A stretch of DNA of 39,739 nt from CALKXV01 sp965228905 (GTDB lineage: Bacteria > Pseudomonadota > Alphaproteobacteria > Rhodobacterales > Rhodobacteraceae), in the NCBI GenBank assembly GCA_965228905.1, contig CBDDII010000001.1, positions 1 to 39,739 on the forward strand. Direction: 5' to 3'. The notes under the pieces are model-generated. The model was not told where the DNA came from. It did not search any database and saw only the letters and a list, made by a program, of their open reading frames with translations. Positions within the stretch are counted from its first letter, which is position 1; each line of letters begins with the position of its first letter. A program made the position numbers and the translations under genes. Positions 1 to 8,860 of this stretch are shown in pieces.

Positions 1-97
1 CGTCTTCAATCAATAGGACGCGTCTGTCAGACACCGCCGATCCCCTCCCTGGATGACGATGAGGTTTCAGGGACTATGCGCAGCAGAAATGCACTTG

Positions 98-1420
98 TCA
101 AAGTCCCGTTTCGGAAACCGCAGCGAATACCGAGGGTTCCCGTCTTGTCGGGCAGTCGATTTCGGCACAAATCCGGCACGTGATGCCCGCGCGCGCGCCC
201 TGTTCCGCCGTATCACTGCGCCCCGCCTCACGAACCAGCATCCAGGCCGTCAGGGCCGCGGGGCGGTCATAGCCGCTTGGATAGGCCACTTCGGCCACGG
301 CCTCGGCGTCGAATGTCATCGTGTCGCGCCCCTTGAAGACCAGTCGTTCGCTCAACAGCATCATGGGTTGCTGCAGGGCGCGAAACAGGGGCCAGAGCGG
401 GCAGGCACCGCCATAGCGCGGCGGTTCGAACCCCGGAACGGGTTTACGGAAAATCAGTGTCCCCGAAGCGTCGCAGCCGACCAGCCCGAAGGCCCTGCCA
501 CCCGGCAATTCATCTGCCTGCATCATAGCAAGGCGACGAAAGACCACCGGCAGGGGCACATTGAGGGTAGTGGCGAGGCGTCCGGGATCATCACTGTCGA
601 CCAGAGCCTCTTTCAATCGCGTCTCCGGCAGCGTCGCTGCATCGTCCGCATATCGAGCAAGGTAACTTCGCGCCAGATCACGGGCCGCAGGTGTGTTCAA
701 GGCATTGGCTTCGGCAAGTAAGTCGTTACTTGGCGCCTTGGGGTCCGCTTCGAGTTCCGCAATCCGCCACTGCCGGGCCGCCAACCAATTTTCCAGATTC
801 TCCTGAGGTAGAGAGCCGCGATCATCGTTGGATTCCTCGGAATCGAGGTACCCGACCAGTGTTTCCGTCGCATCTGCAAGACGTTGGCTGTCTTCGTAGA
901 TGTTCCGGTGAAACCGCGCCTGCCATTCCGGCTCGATCTTTTCGTCACTCGTCAGGATGGCACTGGCCGACCGGATGGCCGTCACACTGGAAAGGACGTT
1001 GTGCATCGAGGCGGACAAGAACGGGTCGTGGGTCAACCGGTCGTCCATCCGTTCGATCACCTGCTCCAGTCTCCGGGTGTCGGAATGCTGTGCCGCGATA
1101 AGCCTGGACCAGCCCGGAAACCGGACGGCCATCTCTTCGATCTGGTCACGCTCGGCGGGGATGTCGTCATGTGCCGAAGCCGCGGAATCCAGCGCAGAAG
1201 TCAGCGCGGTTTCGGCCCCCTCGCTGATGGACGCAGGGTCGGTATCGAGCGCATCCGCGATCCGCAACAGAAGCGCACCGCCGATTCTGCGCCGGTTGTG
1301 TTCGATCAGGTTCAGGTAACTGGGGGAAATTTCGCATATTCGGGCAAGCTCGGCCTGCCGCAGACCATGGGCGATCCGGCGATCGCGGATACGAGAGCCT
1401 GCACGAACGGGTTGAAGCAC
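98..1420 (-). CDS. RamB/ScfR-type XRE transcriptional regulator
   Basis: This 440-residue protein is a DNA-binding regulator of the short-chain fatty acyl regulator kind. An XRE helix-turn-helix spans about residues 10-65 and contains SPSYLNLIEHNRRR, a hallmark of that family. The C-terminal third has the GGACPLW segment and a cysteine cluster (C415, C418, C423, in CRICAEIDCP) typical of the DUF2083 domain. Residues about 130-190 look like a histidine-kinase dimerisation hairpin, with H140 in MHNVLSSVTAI and a second helix containing SQRLADATETLV. No HExxH peptidase motif is seen. The start is GTG at 1420, preceded by a purine-rich AAGGCAGG. It is divergent from an ABC importer-acs operon, and known relatives (RamB, PccR) control acetate or propionate metabolism, so it probably senses an acyl-CoA or short acid. 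The effector is inferred. Confidence 0.8.
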   Translation of the reverse strand: MLQPVRAGSRIRDRRIAHGLRQAELARICEISPSYLNLIEHNRRRIGGALLLRIADALDTDPASISEGAETALTSALDSAASAHDDIPAERDQIEEMAVRFPGWSRLIAAQHSDTRRLEQVIERMDDRLTHDPFLSASMHNVLSSVTAIRSASAILTSDEKIEPEWQARFHRNIYEDSQRLADATETLVGYLDSEESNDDRGSLPQENLENWLAARQWRIAELEADPKAPSNDLLAEANALNTPAARDLARSYLARYADDAATLPETRLKEALVDSDDPGRLATTLNVPLPVVFRRLAMMQADELPGGRAFGLVGCDASGTLIFRKPVPGFEPPRYGGACPLWPLFRALQQPMMLLSERLVFKGRDTMTFDAEAVAEVAYPSGYDRPAALTAWMLVREAGRSDTAEQGARAGITCRICAEIDCPTRREPSVFAAVSETGL

Positions 1421-1645
1421 CGATTTCGCCTGCCTTTTCAGAGCGATTCCGCATGATGTTGAAAATAAATTTACACTTTTCTGCGCCGCACTGTCTATTT
1501 GTTTTCAAAATTTTCTTGCGCGACCACGCGCTTGTTGAGAACTTTGCTTCGCCTCGGCGATAACTTGTACAGCCCGCAAAGGGCAGATCGACCATTGGGG
1601 TTCCCGCTGAACCACATCGATCACGTTCCAATTGGGAGGAAACGA
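1421..1645. promoter_or_regulatory. Divergent promoter region between regulator and ABC-acs operon
   Basis: These 225 bases separate the divergent regulator from the binding-protein gene and are AT-rich near 1455-1515, so they should hold promoters for both. An inverted pair TTGAAAA (1459-1465) and TTTTCAA (1502-1508) is present. I see no exact TTTGCAAA box of the kind described for RamB/PccR. The Shine-Dalgarno for the plus-strand gene is GGGAGGA at 1634-1640. No clear -35/-10 pair can be defended by eye. Confidence 0.45.
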
Positions 1646-3001
1646 ATGTCGAAATTTGATCTCACTCGTCGTGGTATGCTGAAGACCGGTGCTGCCGGTC
1701 TGGCCGCTCCGACGATCTTTACCGGATCCGTCTGGGCCGCCGGTCACTCGGGCTTTGTGAATGCGCCGCAGGGTGACACCGTGACCCTGGGCTTCAACGT
1801 GCCCCAGACCGGCCCCTATGCTGACGAGGGTGCAGACGAACTGCGCGCCTACGAACTGGCAGTCGAGCACCTGAATGGCGGTGGCGACGGTGGCATGATG
1901 GGCACCTTCTCGTCCCAGACCCTGGAAGGCAACGGCATCCTGGGCAAGAAAGTCGAATACGTCACGGGCGATACCCAGACCAAGTCTGACGCCGCTCGCG
2001 CGTCCGCAAAGTCGATGATCGAAAAAGACGGCGCCATCATGATCACCGGTGGTTCGTCCTCGGGCGTGGCTGTTGCCGTGCAGGCGCTCTGCCAGGAAGC
2101 CGGCATCATCTTCATGGCGGGTCTGACCCACTCGAACGACACCACGGGTAAGGACCGGAAAGCCAACGGCTTCCGTCACTTCTTCAACTCGTACATGTCC
2201 GGTGCCGCGCTTGCTCCGGTGCTTGCCAATGCTTACGGCAAGGATCGTAAGGCCTATCACCTGACCGCCGACTACAACTGGGGCTACACGACCGAAGAAG
2301 CCGTAACCCAGGCGACCGAGGCCATGGGTTGGGAAACCGTCAACGCCGTGAAGACGCCGCTGACGCAAACCGACTTCTCGTCCTACATCGCGCCGGTCCT
2401 GCAGACGGACGCCGACGTTCTGGTCCTGAACCACTACGGCGGTAACATGATCAACTCGCTGACCAGCGCCGTTCAGTTCGGCCTGCGCGAGAAGACCGCA
2501 AACGGCAAACAGTTCGAAATCGTTGTTCCGCTCTACTCGCGCCTGATGGCTCGTGGTGCCGGTGCCAACGTTAAGGGCATCTTTGGTTCGACGAACTGGC
2601 ACTGGTCGCTGCAGGACGCAGGCTCGAAAGCCTTCGTTCAGTCCTTCGGCACCAAGTATGGCTTCCCGCCGAGCCAGGCCGCGCACACCTGCTACGTGCA
2701 GACCCTGCTTTATGCGGACGCCGTCAACCGCGCCGGTTCGTTCAACCCCTGCGCCGTCGCAGAAGCTCTCGAAGACTTCGAGTTCGACGGTCTGGGCAAC
2801 GGTCCGACGCTTTATCGCGGCGCTGACCACCAGTGCTTCAAGGACGTGCTGGTCGTGAAGGGTAAAGAGAACCCGACTTCGGAATTCGACCTTCTCGAAA
2901 TCGTGGAAATCACCCCGCGCGCCCAAGTCGAGTACGCACCGGATCACCCGCAGATGGGCGGCGCTGCTGCCTCTCTGGGGTCGTGCAACCCCGGCGCCTA
3001 A
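1646..3001 (+). CDS. Liv-type ABC transporter substrate-binding protein, Tat-exported
   Basis: This 451-residue periplasmic binding protein of the branched-chain amino acid/amide family (Peripla_BP_6 type) is the ligand receptor of the importer encoded by the next four genes. The start at 1646 is chosen because GGGAGGA lies just upstream and because it places a twin-arginine signal at the N-terminus (LTRRGMLKTGAAGLAAPTIF, arginines 8-9, cleavage near residue 31). Tat export of a folded protein is unusual for this class. The mature part opens with TLGFNVPQTGPYADEG, the usual ligand-pocket beginning. It is followed by a strong intercistronic hairpin and then livH. The ligand is not known. The acs gene at the operon end and the RamB/ScfR-like divergent regulator point to a short carboxylate rather than an amino acid, which is inference. 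Confidence 0.85.
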   Translation: MSKFDLTRRGMLKTGAAGLAAPTIFTGSVWAAGHSGFVNAPQGDTVTLGFNVPQTGPYADEGADELRAYELAVEHLNGGGDGGMMGTFSSQTLEGNGILGKKVEYVTGDTQTKSDAARASAKSMIEKDGAIMITGGSSSGVAVAVQALCQEAGIIFMAGLTHSNDTTGKDRKANGFRHFFNSYMSGAALAPVLANAYGKDRKAYHLTADYNWGYTTEEAVTQATEAMGWETVNAVKTPLTQTDFSSYIAPVLQTDADVLVLNHYGGNMINSLTSAVQFGLREKTANGKQFEIVVPLYSRLMARGAGANVKGIFGSTNWHWSLQDAGSKAFVQSFGTKYGFPPSQAAHTCYVQTLLYADAVNRAGSFNPCAVAEALEDFEFDGLGNGPTLYRGADHQCFKDVLVVKGKENPTSEFDLLEIVEITPRAQVEYAPDHPQMGGAAASLGSCNPGA

Positions 3002-3015
3002 GCCAGAAGACAAAC

Positions 3016-3040
3016 GTCGGGCGGGAACTTCCCGCCCGAC
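3016..3040 (+). terminator. Intercistronic hairpin after binding-protein gene
   Basis: Ten perfect base pairs: GTCGGGCGGG (3016-3025) and CCCGCCCGAC (3031-3040), loop AACTT. A second short hairpin, CCGC/GCGG, follows at 3051-3062. There is only a weak T-rich stretch (CTCTTT) after the stem, so partial attenuation or mRNA stabilisation is more likely than full termination. The result would be more binding protein than membrane components. Confidence 0.6.
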
Positions 3041-3094
3041 CTCTTTCGGACCGCAAGTGCGGCCCTTCAAGCAATTCAATCAAGGTGGGGAACA

Positions 3095-4120
3095 ATGGAA
3101 GCCATCGTCCTTCAAGTTCTGAACGGGCTTGACAAGGGCAGTGCCTACGCGCTGATCGCGCTTGGCCTGACCCTGATCTTCGGCACGCTCGGCGTGGTGA
3201 ACTTCGCCCACGGAGCGCTTTTCATGATCGGGGCGTTCTGCGCCGTGACCTTGCAGCGCATCCTGTCGCTCAGCCACCAGGTTATCGACGAGACCCAGAA
3301 AGACTTTCTGGGCAACCCGCTGAAGGTTGACGTTCCTTACCTTTACGACTGGTTCGGCCCCGAAACGGGCCAGGCCATCGTCAACTGGTCCGTACCGCTG
3401 GCGATTCTGTTCTCGATCCCGATCATGATCGTGGTCGGCATCGCGATGGAACGCGGGCTTATCAAACACTTCTACAAGCGCCCCCATGCCGACCAGATCC
3501 TTGTGACCTTCGGCCTCGCGATCGTGTTGCAGGAAGTGGTCAAGTACTACTTCGGCGCAAACCCGATCCCGACAGGCGCCCCGCCCTCGCTGAACGGTTC
3601 TTTCGACTTCGGCGCCCTCATCGGGATGGAGAACATCATCTATCCCTACTGGCGGATCATCTATTTCGGCTTTGCCATGATCGTGATCGCAGGCGTCTTT
3701 GCCTTCCTGCAGTTCACGACCTTCGGCATGGTCGTCCGGGCCGGCATGGCCGACCGCGAAACGGTCGGAATGCTTGGCATCAACATCGACAAGCGTTTCA
3801 CCATCATGTTCGCCATCGCGGCCTGCGTCGCGGGTCTGGCGGGTGTGATGTACGCCCCGATCAACTCGCCCAACTATCACATGGGCATGGACTTCCTTGT
3901 CTTGTCCTTCGTGGTGGTCGTCGTCGGCGGCATGGGCTCCCTGCCCGGCGCCGTTCTGGCCGGGTTCCTTCTGGGCATCCTTGAAAGCTTTGCCTCGCTT
4001 GGCGCGGTCATCGACCTGCTGCCCGGCATCAACCAGATCATCATCTACCTTGTCGCAATTGTCGTCCTTCTGACCCGTCCGCGCGGTCTGATGGGTCGCA
4101 AAGGCGTGATGGAGGATTAA
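3095..4120 (+). CDS. Liv-type ABC transporter permease (LivH family)
   Basis: Inner-membrane permease of 341 residues, one of two pore subunits of the importer. It starts in the standard LivH way (VLQVLNGLDKGSAYALIALG, LIFGTLGVVNFAHGALFM) and has the LivH-type cytoplasmic loop with RAGMADRETVGMLGINID, then a late GGMGSLPGAVLAG helix. About eight hydrophobic segments are visible. The length is somewhat above the roughly 290-300 of classical LivH because of a periplasmic insert around residues 55-95 containing LGNPLKVDVPYLYDWFG. The start at 3095 is preceded by GGTGGGG. It lies 3 bases before livM, so the two are translated together. Confidence 0.9.
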   Translation: MEAIVLQVLNGLDKGSAYALIALGLTLIFGTLGVVNFAHGALFMIGAFCAVTLQRILSLSHQVIDETQKDFLGNPLKVDVPYLYDWFGPETGQAIVNWSVPLAILFSIPIMIVVGIAMERGLIKHFYKRPHADQILVTFGLAIVLQEVVKYYFGANPIPTGAPPSLNGSFDFGALIGMENIIYPYWRIIYFGFAMIVIAGVFAFLQFTTFGMVVRAGMADRETVGMLGINIDKRFTIMFAIAACVAGLAGVMYAPINSPNYHMGMDFLVLSFVVVVVGGMGSLPGAVLAGFLLGILESFASLGAVIDLLPGINQIIIYLVAIVVLLTRPRGLMGRKGVMED

Positions 4121-4123
4121 GCC

Positions 4124-5320
4124 ATGCTGGGACTGAACAAGAAAGACACCTCGCTACTGATCGTCGTGGCCATCCTGACGATGCTGGCCCCTTTCATCCT
4201 GAACCCCTTCCCCGAAGGCTCGGAACTGGCGCAATTCAACGCGGGCTATCCCGACCTGATGCAGCGCTTCGTGATCTTCGGGATTTTCGCCATCGGCTTC
4301 AACATCCTCTTCGGGCTGACCGGATACCTGTCCTTCGGGCACGCCGCCTTCCTCGGCGTGGGGTCCTATGCCGCGATCTGGATGATGAAGCTTCTGACCC
4401 TGAACGTGATCCCCGCGATCATCATGGGCATCATCTTTGCGGGCCTCTTCGCGCTGGTTGTGGGCTTCGTCTCGCTCCGCCGGTCGGGCATCTATTTTTC
4501 GATCCTGACGCTGGCCTTCGCACAGATGTCCTATGCACTGGCCTATTCGGTGCTGACGCCGCTCACGGGCGGCGAAACGGGCCTCCAGATCAAGAACACC
4601 GACAGCCCGCTTCTGTCGAACCTCGCGCCGGGCGAGATTGGGCGAGCGAACCTTTTCGGCCTGGAAATGGGTTCAAGCCATATCATGAACGTGGGTGGCT
4701 GGCAGTTTACCTTCAACGCCGGTTACTACATCGCCGCCGTCGTGATGCTGATCGCCTTCTACCTTTCGATCCGCATCTTCCGTTCGCCCTTCGGCATGAT
4801 GCTGCGTGCGGTCAAGTCGAACCAGCAACGGATGAACTACACCGGCCTGAACTCCAAGCCCTACACCCTGGCAGCTTTCGTCATCTCGGGCATGTATGCC
4901 GGTCTCGCCGGTGGCCTGATGGTCGCGATGGACACCCAGGTCGGCCCCGAGCGTATGTTCTGGACCGCCTCGGGCGAGGTCGTGCTGATGGCGATCCTGG
5001 GCGGTGTCGGTACGCTGATCGGCCCGGTGCTGGGCGCTGGCCTGATCAAGTACATGGAAAACATCCTGTCCAAGATCAACGACGCCATCCTGCATCAGTG
5101 GTTCGCCTTCCTGCCCGATGGCATCGAAGACTTTGTCGTCTTCCTGATCCATCCCTTCATCGGCAAGGGCTGGCACCTGACGCTTGGCATCGTGTTCATG
5201 CTGGTGGTGATCTTCCTTCCCGGCGGCCTTGTCGAAGGCGGCCAGCGCGTGGCGGGCATGTTCCGCCGCAAGAAGGACAAATCCGCTTCGACCGAAGCCT
5301 CTGGCACCCCTGCGGAATAA
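4124..5320 (+). CDS. Liv-type ABC transporter permease (LivM family)
   Basis: Second inner-membrane permease, 398 residues. Family features are the NILFGLTGYLSFGHAAFLGVG segment near residue 65, the cytoplasmic coupling loop RSPFGMMLRAVKSNQQRMNYTG near residues 220-245, and the late GGVGTLIGPVLGAG helix. A large extracytoplasmic insert (about residues 310-345, rich in polar and aromatic residues) and a charged C-terminal tail make it longer than ordinary LivM. GGAGG precedes the ATG, inside the end of livH. It acts with the preceding permease and the two following ATPases. Confidence 0.9.
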   Translation: MLGLNKKDTSLLIVVAILTMLAPFILNPFPEGSELAQFNAGYPDLMQRFVIFGIFAIGFNILFGLTGYLSFGHAAFLGVGSYAAIWMMKLLTLNVIPAIIMGIIFAGLFALVVGFVSLRRSGIYFSILTLAFAQMSYALAYSVLTPLTGGETGLQIKNTDSPLLSNLAPGEIGRANLFGLEMGSSHIMNVGGWQFTFNAGYYIAAVVMLIAFYLSIRIFRSPFGMMLRAVKSNQQRMNYTGLNSKPYTLAAFVISGMYAGLAGGLMVAMDTQVGPERMFWTASGEVVLMAILGGVGTLIGPVLGAGLIKYMENILSKINDAILHQWFAFLPDGIEDFVVFLIHPFIGKGWHLTLGIVFMLVVIFLPGGLVEGGQRVAGMFRRKKDKSASTEASGTPAE

Positions 5321-5332
5321 GGAGAACTGACA

Positions 5333-6091
5333 ATGGGTATCCTTGAAGTCAAAGGCGTCAACAAGCGCTTCGGCGGGTTGCAGGCCCTGGGCGACGTCAA
5401 CCTCAGCGTGGCAGAGAATACCGTCCACGCGATCATCGGTCCGAATGGTGCGGGCAAATCCACACTTCTGAACTGCCTTGTCGGCAAGCTGATCCCGGAC
5501 TCGGGCTCGGTGATGTTCGACGGCCAGTCGGTGCTGGGCCGCAAGCCGCACGAGATCAACCAGATGGGCATTTCCCGCGTGTTCCAGACGCCCGAGATCT
5601 TTGGCGATCTTACCGTCCTGGAAAACATCATGATCCCCTGTTTCGCCAAGCGCGACGGGGCGTTCCGGCTGCACGCCATCGAACGGTTCTCTCATGAAAA
5701 AGAGCTGATCGACAAGGCCATGCACATGCTGGAAGACGTCAACATGGCCGACAAGAAGGACATGCACTCGGCCTCGATGTCGCGCGGTGACAAGCGACGT
5801 TTGGAAATGGCCATGTGCCTTGTGCAGGAACCGCGTCTGTTGTTGCTGGACGAACCGACCGCCGGTATGGCGCGCGCCGATACCAACAACACGATCGACC
5901 TGTTGAAAGAGATCAACGAGAAGCGCGACATCACCATGGCGATCATCGAGCACGACATGCACGTCGTGTTCTCTCTGGCCGAGCGGATCACCGTTCTGGC
6001 CCAGGGCACACCACTGGTCGAAGACACGCCGGACAATATCAAGGGCAATCCCAAGGTGCAGGAAGCGTACCTTGGCGAAGCCCAGCACTAG
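5333..6091 (+). CDS. Liv-type ABC transporter ATPase (LivG family)
   Basis: Cytoplasmic ATPase, 252 residues, that drives the importer together with the next gene. Walker A is GPNGAGKST (36-44), Walker B is LLLLDEPTAGM, and the H-loop is IIEHDMHVVFS. The signature motif is unusual: where LSGGQ or LPYGQ is expected it reads MSRGDKRRLE. The rest of the ATPase machinery is intact, so this is probably a subfamily trait and not decay. GGAG lies just upstream of the ATG, 12 bases after livM. Confidence 0.9.
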   Translation: MGILEVKGVNKRFGGLQALGDVNLSVAENTVHAIIGPNGAGKSTLLNCLVGKLIPDSGSVMFDGQSVLGRKPHEINQMGISRVFQTPEIFGDLTVLENIMIPCFAKRDGAFRLHAIERFSHEKELIDKAMHMLEDVNMADKKDMHSASMSRGDKRRLEMAMCLVQEPRLLLLDEPTAGMARADTNNTIDLLKEINEKRDITMAIIEHDMHVVFSLAERITVLAQGTPLVEDTPDNIKGNPKVQEAYLGEAQH

Positions 6092-6103
6092 AGGAGCGGA
6101 ACC

Positions 6104-6859
6104 ATGCTCGACGAAAAACCATTCGACAAGCGCGCCAATAATGCGGCCACCGCTCCGTCCTACCTCAGTGTCTGGAACATCGAAGCCTATTACGGCGAAA
6201 GCTACATCGTGCAGGATGTCAGCTTTAACGTCCACGAAGGCGAGATCATCGCGCTTCTGGGCCGGAACGGCGCTGGCAAGACCTCGACCCTCAGAGCCAT
6301 AGCACGGATGCCCAACCCGGAAATCCGGCACGGCGAGGTCTGGCTTGACCACAAGCCCCTGCACCAGATGACAAGCTATGAGGCCGCGCAGAACGGTATC
6401 GCACTGGTCCCCGAGGATCGCCGCATCATCCAGGGCCTGACCGTGGAAGAGAACCTGAAGCTGGCCCAGATCGCCCCGCCGATCGGCTGGTCGCTGGAAC
6501 GTCTTTACGAATTGTTCCCGCGCCTTGGGGAACGCAAGAATCAGGACGGATCGACCCTTTCAGGCGGCGAACAGCAGATGCTGGCCATCGCCCGCGCCCT
6601 GGCCCGCGACATCAAGGTTCTCCTTCTGGATGAACCCTACGAAGGCCTTGCACCGGTCATCGTGCAAGAGATCGCCAAGACCCTGAACTACATCCGCGAC
6701 CAAGGTATTACGACGATTATCGTAGAACAAAACGCGGTTGCGGCTTTGAAATTGGCCGACCGGGCTGTCATCCTTGATACGGGTCAAGTCGTCTACGACG
6801 ATTCTGCGCAAAAGGTGCTTGAAGACGAAGCGCTCAGGGCAAAGTATCTCGCCATCTGA
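6104..6859 (+). CDS. Liv-type ABC transporter ATPase (LivF family)
   Basis: Second ATPase of the importer, 251 residues. Walker A is GRNGAGKTS near residue 50, the signature is LSGGEQQML, Walker B is VLLLDEPYEGL, and the VEQN segment typical of LivF follows. It has about 15 extra polar residues at the N-terminus before the ATPase fold begins (SVWNIEAYYGES). The ATG is preceded by GAGGAGCGG, 12 bases after the livG stop. acs follows after 42 bases with no terminator in between, so acs is probably in the same transcript. Confidence 0.9.
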   Translation: MLDEKPFDKRANNAATAPSYLSVWNIEAYYGESYIVQDVSFNVHEGEIIALLGRNGAGKTSTLRAIARMPNPEIRHGEVWLDHKPLHQMTSYEAAQNGIALVPEDRRIIQGLTVEENLKLAQIAPPIGWSLERLYELFPRLGERKNQDGSTLSGGEQQMLAIARALARDIKVLLLDEPYEGLAPVIVQEIAKTLNYIRDQGITTIIVEQNAVAALKLADRAVILDTGQVVYDDSAQKVLEDEALRAKYLAI

Positions 6860-6901
6860 CGCAAGCGTCGGACGACAGGAATAAATGACGGAGGAGTCGA
6901 C

Positions 6902-8860
6902 ATGCTGGAACAGCGTGACGGGAAGTATTGGCCATCGGATGACATGGTCGGCAAGGCACATGCGGACAAGGCGACTTACGACGCGATGTACAAGGCGTCG
7001 GTTGATGATCCCGAGGCCTTCTGGGCCGAACACGGCAAGCGCATCGACTGGATCAAGCCGTTCACCAAGGTCAAGAACACCTCTTTCACGCCAGGCAATA
7101 TCGACATTCGCTGGTTCGAAGACGGCACGCTGAACGTCTCGGCCAATTGCGTCGACCGGCATCTCGAAACGCGCGGCGACCAGACGGCGATCATTTGGGA
7201 ACCTGACGATCCGAACGACGAAGCACTGCATATCAGCTACAGGCAACTTCACAGCGAAGTGTCGAAGTTCGCCAATGTCCTAAAGGGCCTTGGCATTGGC
7301 AAGGGCGACCGCGTGGTTCTGTACCTGCCGATGATCCCCGAAGCGGCCTATGCCATGCTGGCATGTACGCGGATCGGTGCGATCCATTCCATTGTTTTCG
7401 CAGGCTTTTCGCCCGATGCGCTTGGCGCGCGGGTCAATGGCTGTGACGCGAAACTGGTCATCACGGCAGACGGTGCGCCGCGCGGCGGTCGCGTGACCAA
7501 CCTGAAAGACAACGTCAACAAGGCGCTTTTGCACGACACGGACGATGTGAAATGCCTTGTCGTCAAGCGCACCGGCCAGCAAGTGGCCTGGCGCAGCGGT
7601 CTGGATTTCTGGCTGCACGAGGAAGAAGAAAAGGTCAGCGACGATTGCCCGGTCGAAGAGATGAACGCCGAAGACCCGCTGTTCATTCTCTACACCTCGG
7701 GTTCGACGGGTCAACCGAAGGGCGTGGTCCACACCACGGGCGGCTACCTTGTCTATGCCTCGATGACGCACCAGTACACCTTCGACTATCACGACGGTGA
7801 CGTCTTCTGGTGCACCGCCGACGTCGGCTGGGTCACAGGCCACAGCTATATCGTCTACGGTCCGCTCGCCAATGGTGCCACGACCCTGATGTTCGAAGGC
7901 GTGCCAACCTACCCCGATGCAGGCCGCTTCTGGGCCTGCTGCGAAAAGCACAAGGTCAACCAGTTCTACACCGCCCCGACCGCGATCCGCGCGCTTATGG
8001 GTAAGGGCACCGAGTTCGTCACCAAGTACGATCTTTCGGACCTGAAGGTGCTGGGCACCGTCGGCGAGCCGATCAACCCCGAGGCCTGGAACTGGTACAA
8101 CGAAACCGTCGGCAAAGGGAATGTTCCGATCGTCGACACCTGGTGGCAGACCGAAACCGGTGGTCACCTTCTGACCCCCCTGCCCGGCGCCATTGCGACC
8201 AAACCCGGTTCGGCCACCGTGCCTTTCTTCGGCGTCCAGCCCGTGATCCTCGAACCTACCTCGGGTGAGGAAATCCACGATACCGAGGCCGAGGGCGTGC
8301 TTTGCCTGAAAGACAGTTGGCCTGCACAGATGCGCACGGTCTGGGGCGACCACGAACGGTTCGAAAAAACCTATTTCGCCGACTACAAGAACTACTATTT
8401 CTCGGGCGACGGCTGTCGCCGCGACGCGGATGGCTATTACTGGATCACGGGCCGCGTGGATGACGTTATCAACGTTTCGGGCCATCGCATGGGCACCGCC
8501 GAAGTGGAAAGCGCCCTTGTGGCCCACGAAAAGGTCGCCGAAGCCGCTGTCGTCGGCTATCCGCACGACATCAAGGGACAGGGCATCTATGCCTATGTCA
8601 CCCTGATGGGCGGCGAGGAACCTTCGGACGAGCTTCGCAAAGAGCTTGAGACCTGGGTGCGCTCGGAGATCGGCCCGATTGCCAAGCCCGACCTGATCCA
8701 GTGGGCCCCCGGCCTGCCAAAAACCCGCTCGGGCAAGATCATGCGCCGGATCCTTAGGAAGATCGCCGAGGATGACTATGGTGCTCTGGGCGACACCTCG
8801 ACCCTCGCGGAACCCGAAGTCGTGGACGACCTGATCGAAAACCGGATGAACCGGGGCTAG
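6902..8860 (+). CDS. acs: Acetyl-CoA synthetase
   Basis: Converts acetate, ATP and CoA to acetyl-CoA through acetyl-AMP; cytoplasmic. At 652 residues it is the standard Acs length. The ATP-binding loop YTSGSTGQPKG starts at residue 264. The WWQTETGG motif holds W414, which restricts the acyl pocket to acetate in characterised Acs. The hinge region GYYWITGRVDDVINVSGHR is present. The catalytic lysine, the site of regulatory acetylation in known Acs, is K612 in TRSGKIMRRILRKIA. GGAGG precedes the ATG. Its place at the end of an ABC-importer operon opposite a RamB/ScfR-like regulator suggests that the importer brings in acetate or something that yields it. The stop codon overlaps that of the convergent Crp-family gene. 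Confidence 0.95.
   Translation: MLEQRDGKYWPSDDMVGKAHADKATYDAMYKASVDDPEAFWAEHGKRIDWIKPFTKVKNTSFTPGNIDIRWFEDGTLNVSANCVDRHLETRGDQTAIIWEPDDPNDEALHISYRQLHSEVSKFANVLKGLGIGKGDRVVLYLPMIPEAAYAMLACTRIGAIHSIVFAGFSPDALGARVNGCDAKLVITADGAPRGGRVTNLKDNVNKALLHDTDDVKCLVVKRTGQQVAWRSGLDFWLHEEEEKVSDDCPVEEMNAEDPLFILYTSGSTGQPKGVVHTTGGYLVYASMTHQYTFDYHDGDVFWCTADVGWVTGHSYIVYGPLANGATTLMFEGVPTYPDAGRFWACCEKHKVNQFYTAPTAIRALMGKGTEFVTKYDLSDLKVLGTVGEPINPEAWNWYNETVGKGNVPIVDTWWQTETGGHLLTPLPGAIATKPGSATVPFFGVQPVILEPTSGEEIHDTEAEGVLCLKDSWPAQMRTVWGDHERFEKTYFADYKNYYFSGDGCRRDADGYYWITGRVDDVINVSGHRMGTAEVESALVAHEKVAEAAVVGYPHDIKGQGIYAYVTLMGGEEPSDELRKELETWVRSEIGPIAKPDLIQWAPGLPKTRSGKIMRRILRKIAEDDYGALGDTSTLAEPEVVDDLIENRMNRG

Noticed and set aside
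1459..1508. TTGAAAA/TTTTCAA pair as the operator of the regulator at 98-1420
   Set aside because: The arms are 36 bases apart and AT-rich, so chance is likely. Mentioned only within the promoter region.
4673..6364. A 563-codon open frame on the minus strand across livM, livG and livF
   Set aside because: It is antisense to three clear transporter genes, has composition typical of antisense frames in GC-rich DNA (rich in H, R, D, V, Q) and no family motif. The same holds for 1505-3079, 7280-8566, 33496-35142 and 37738-39138.
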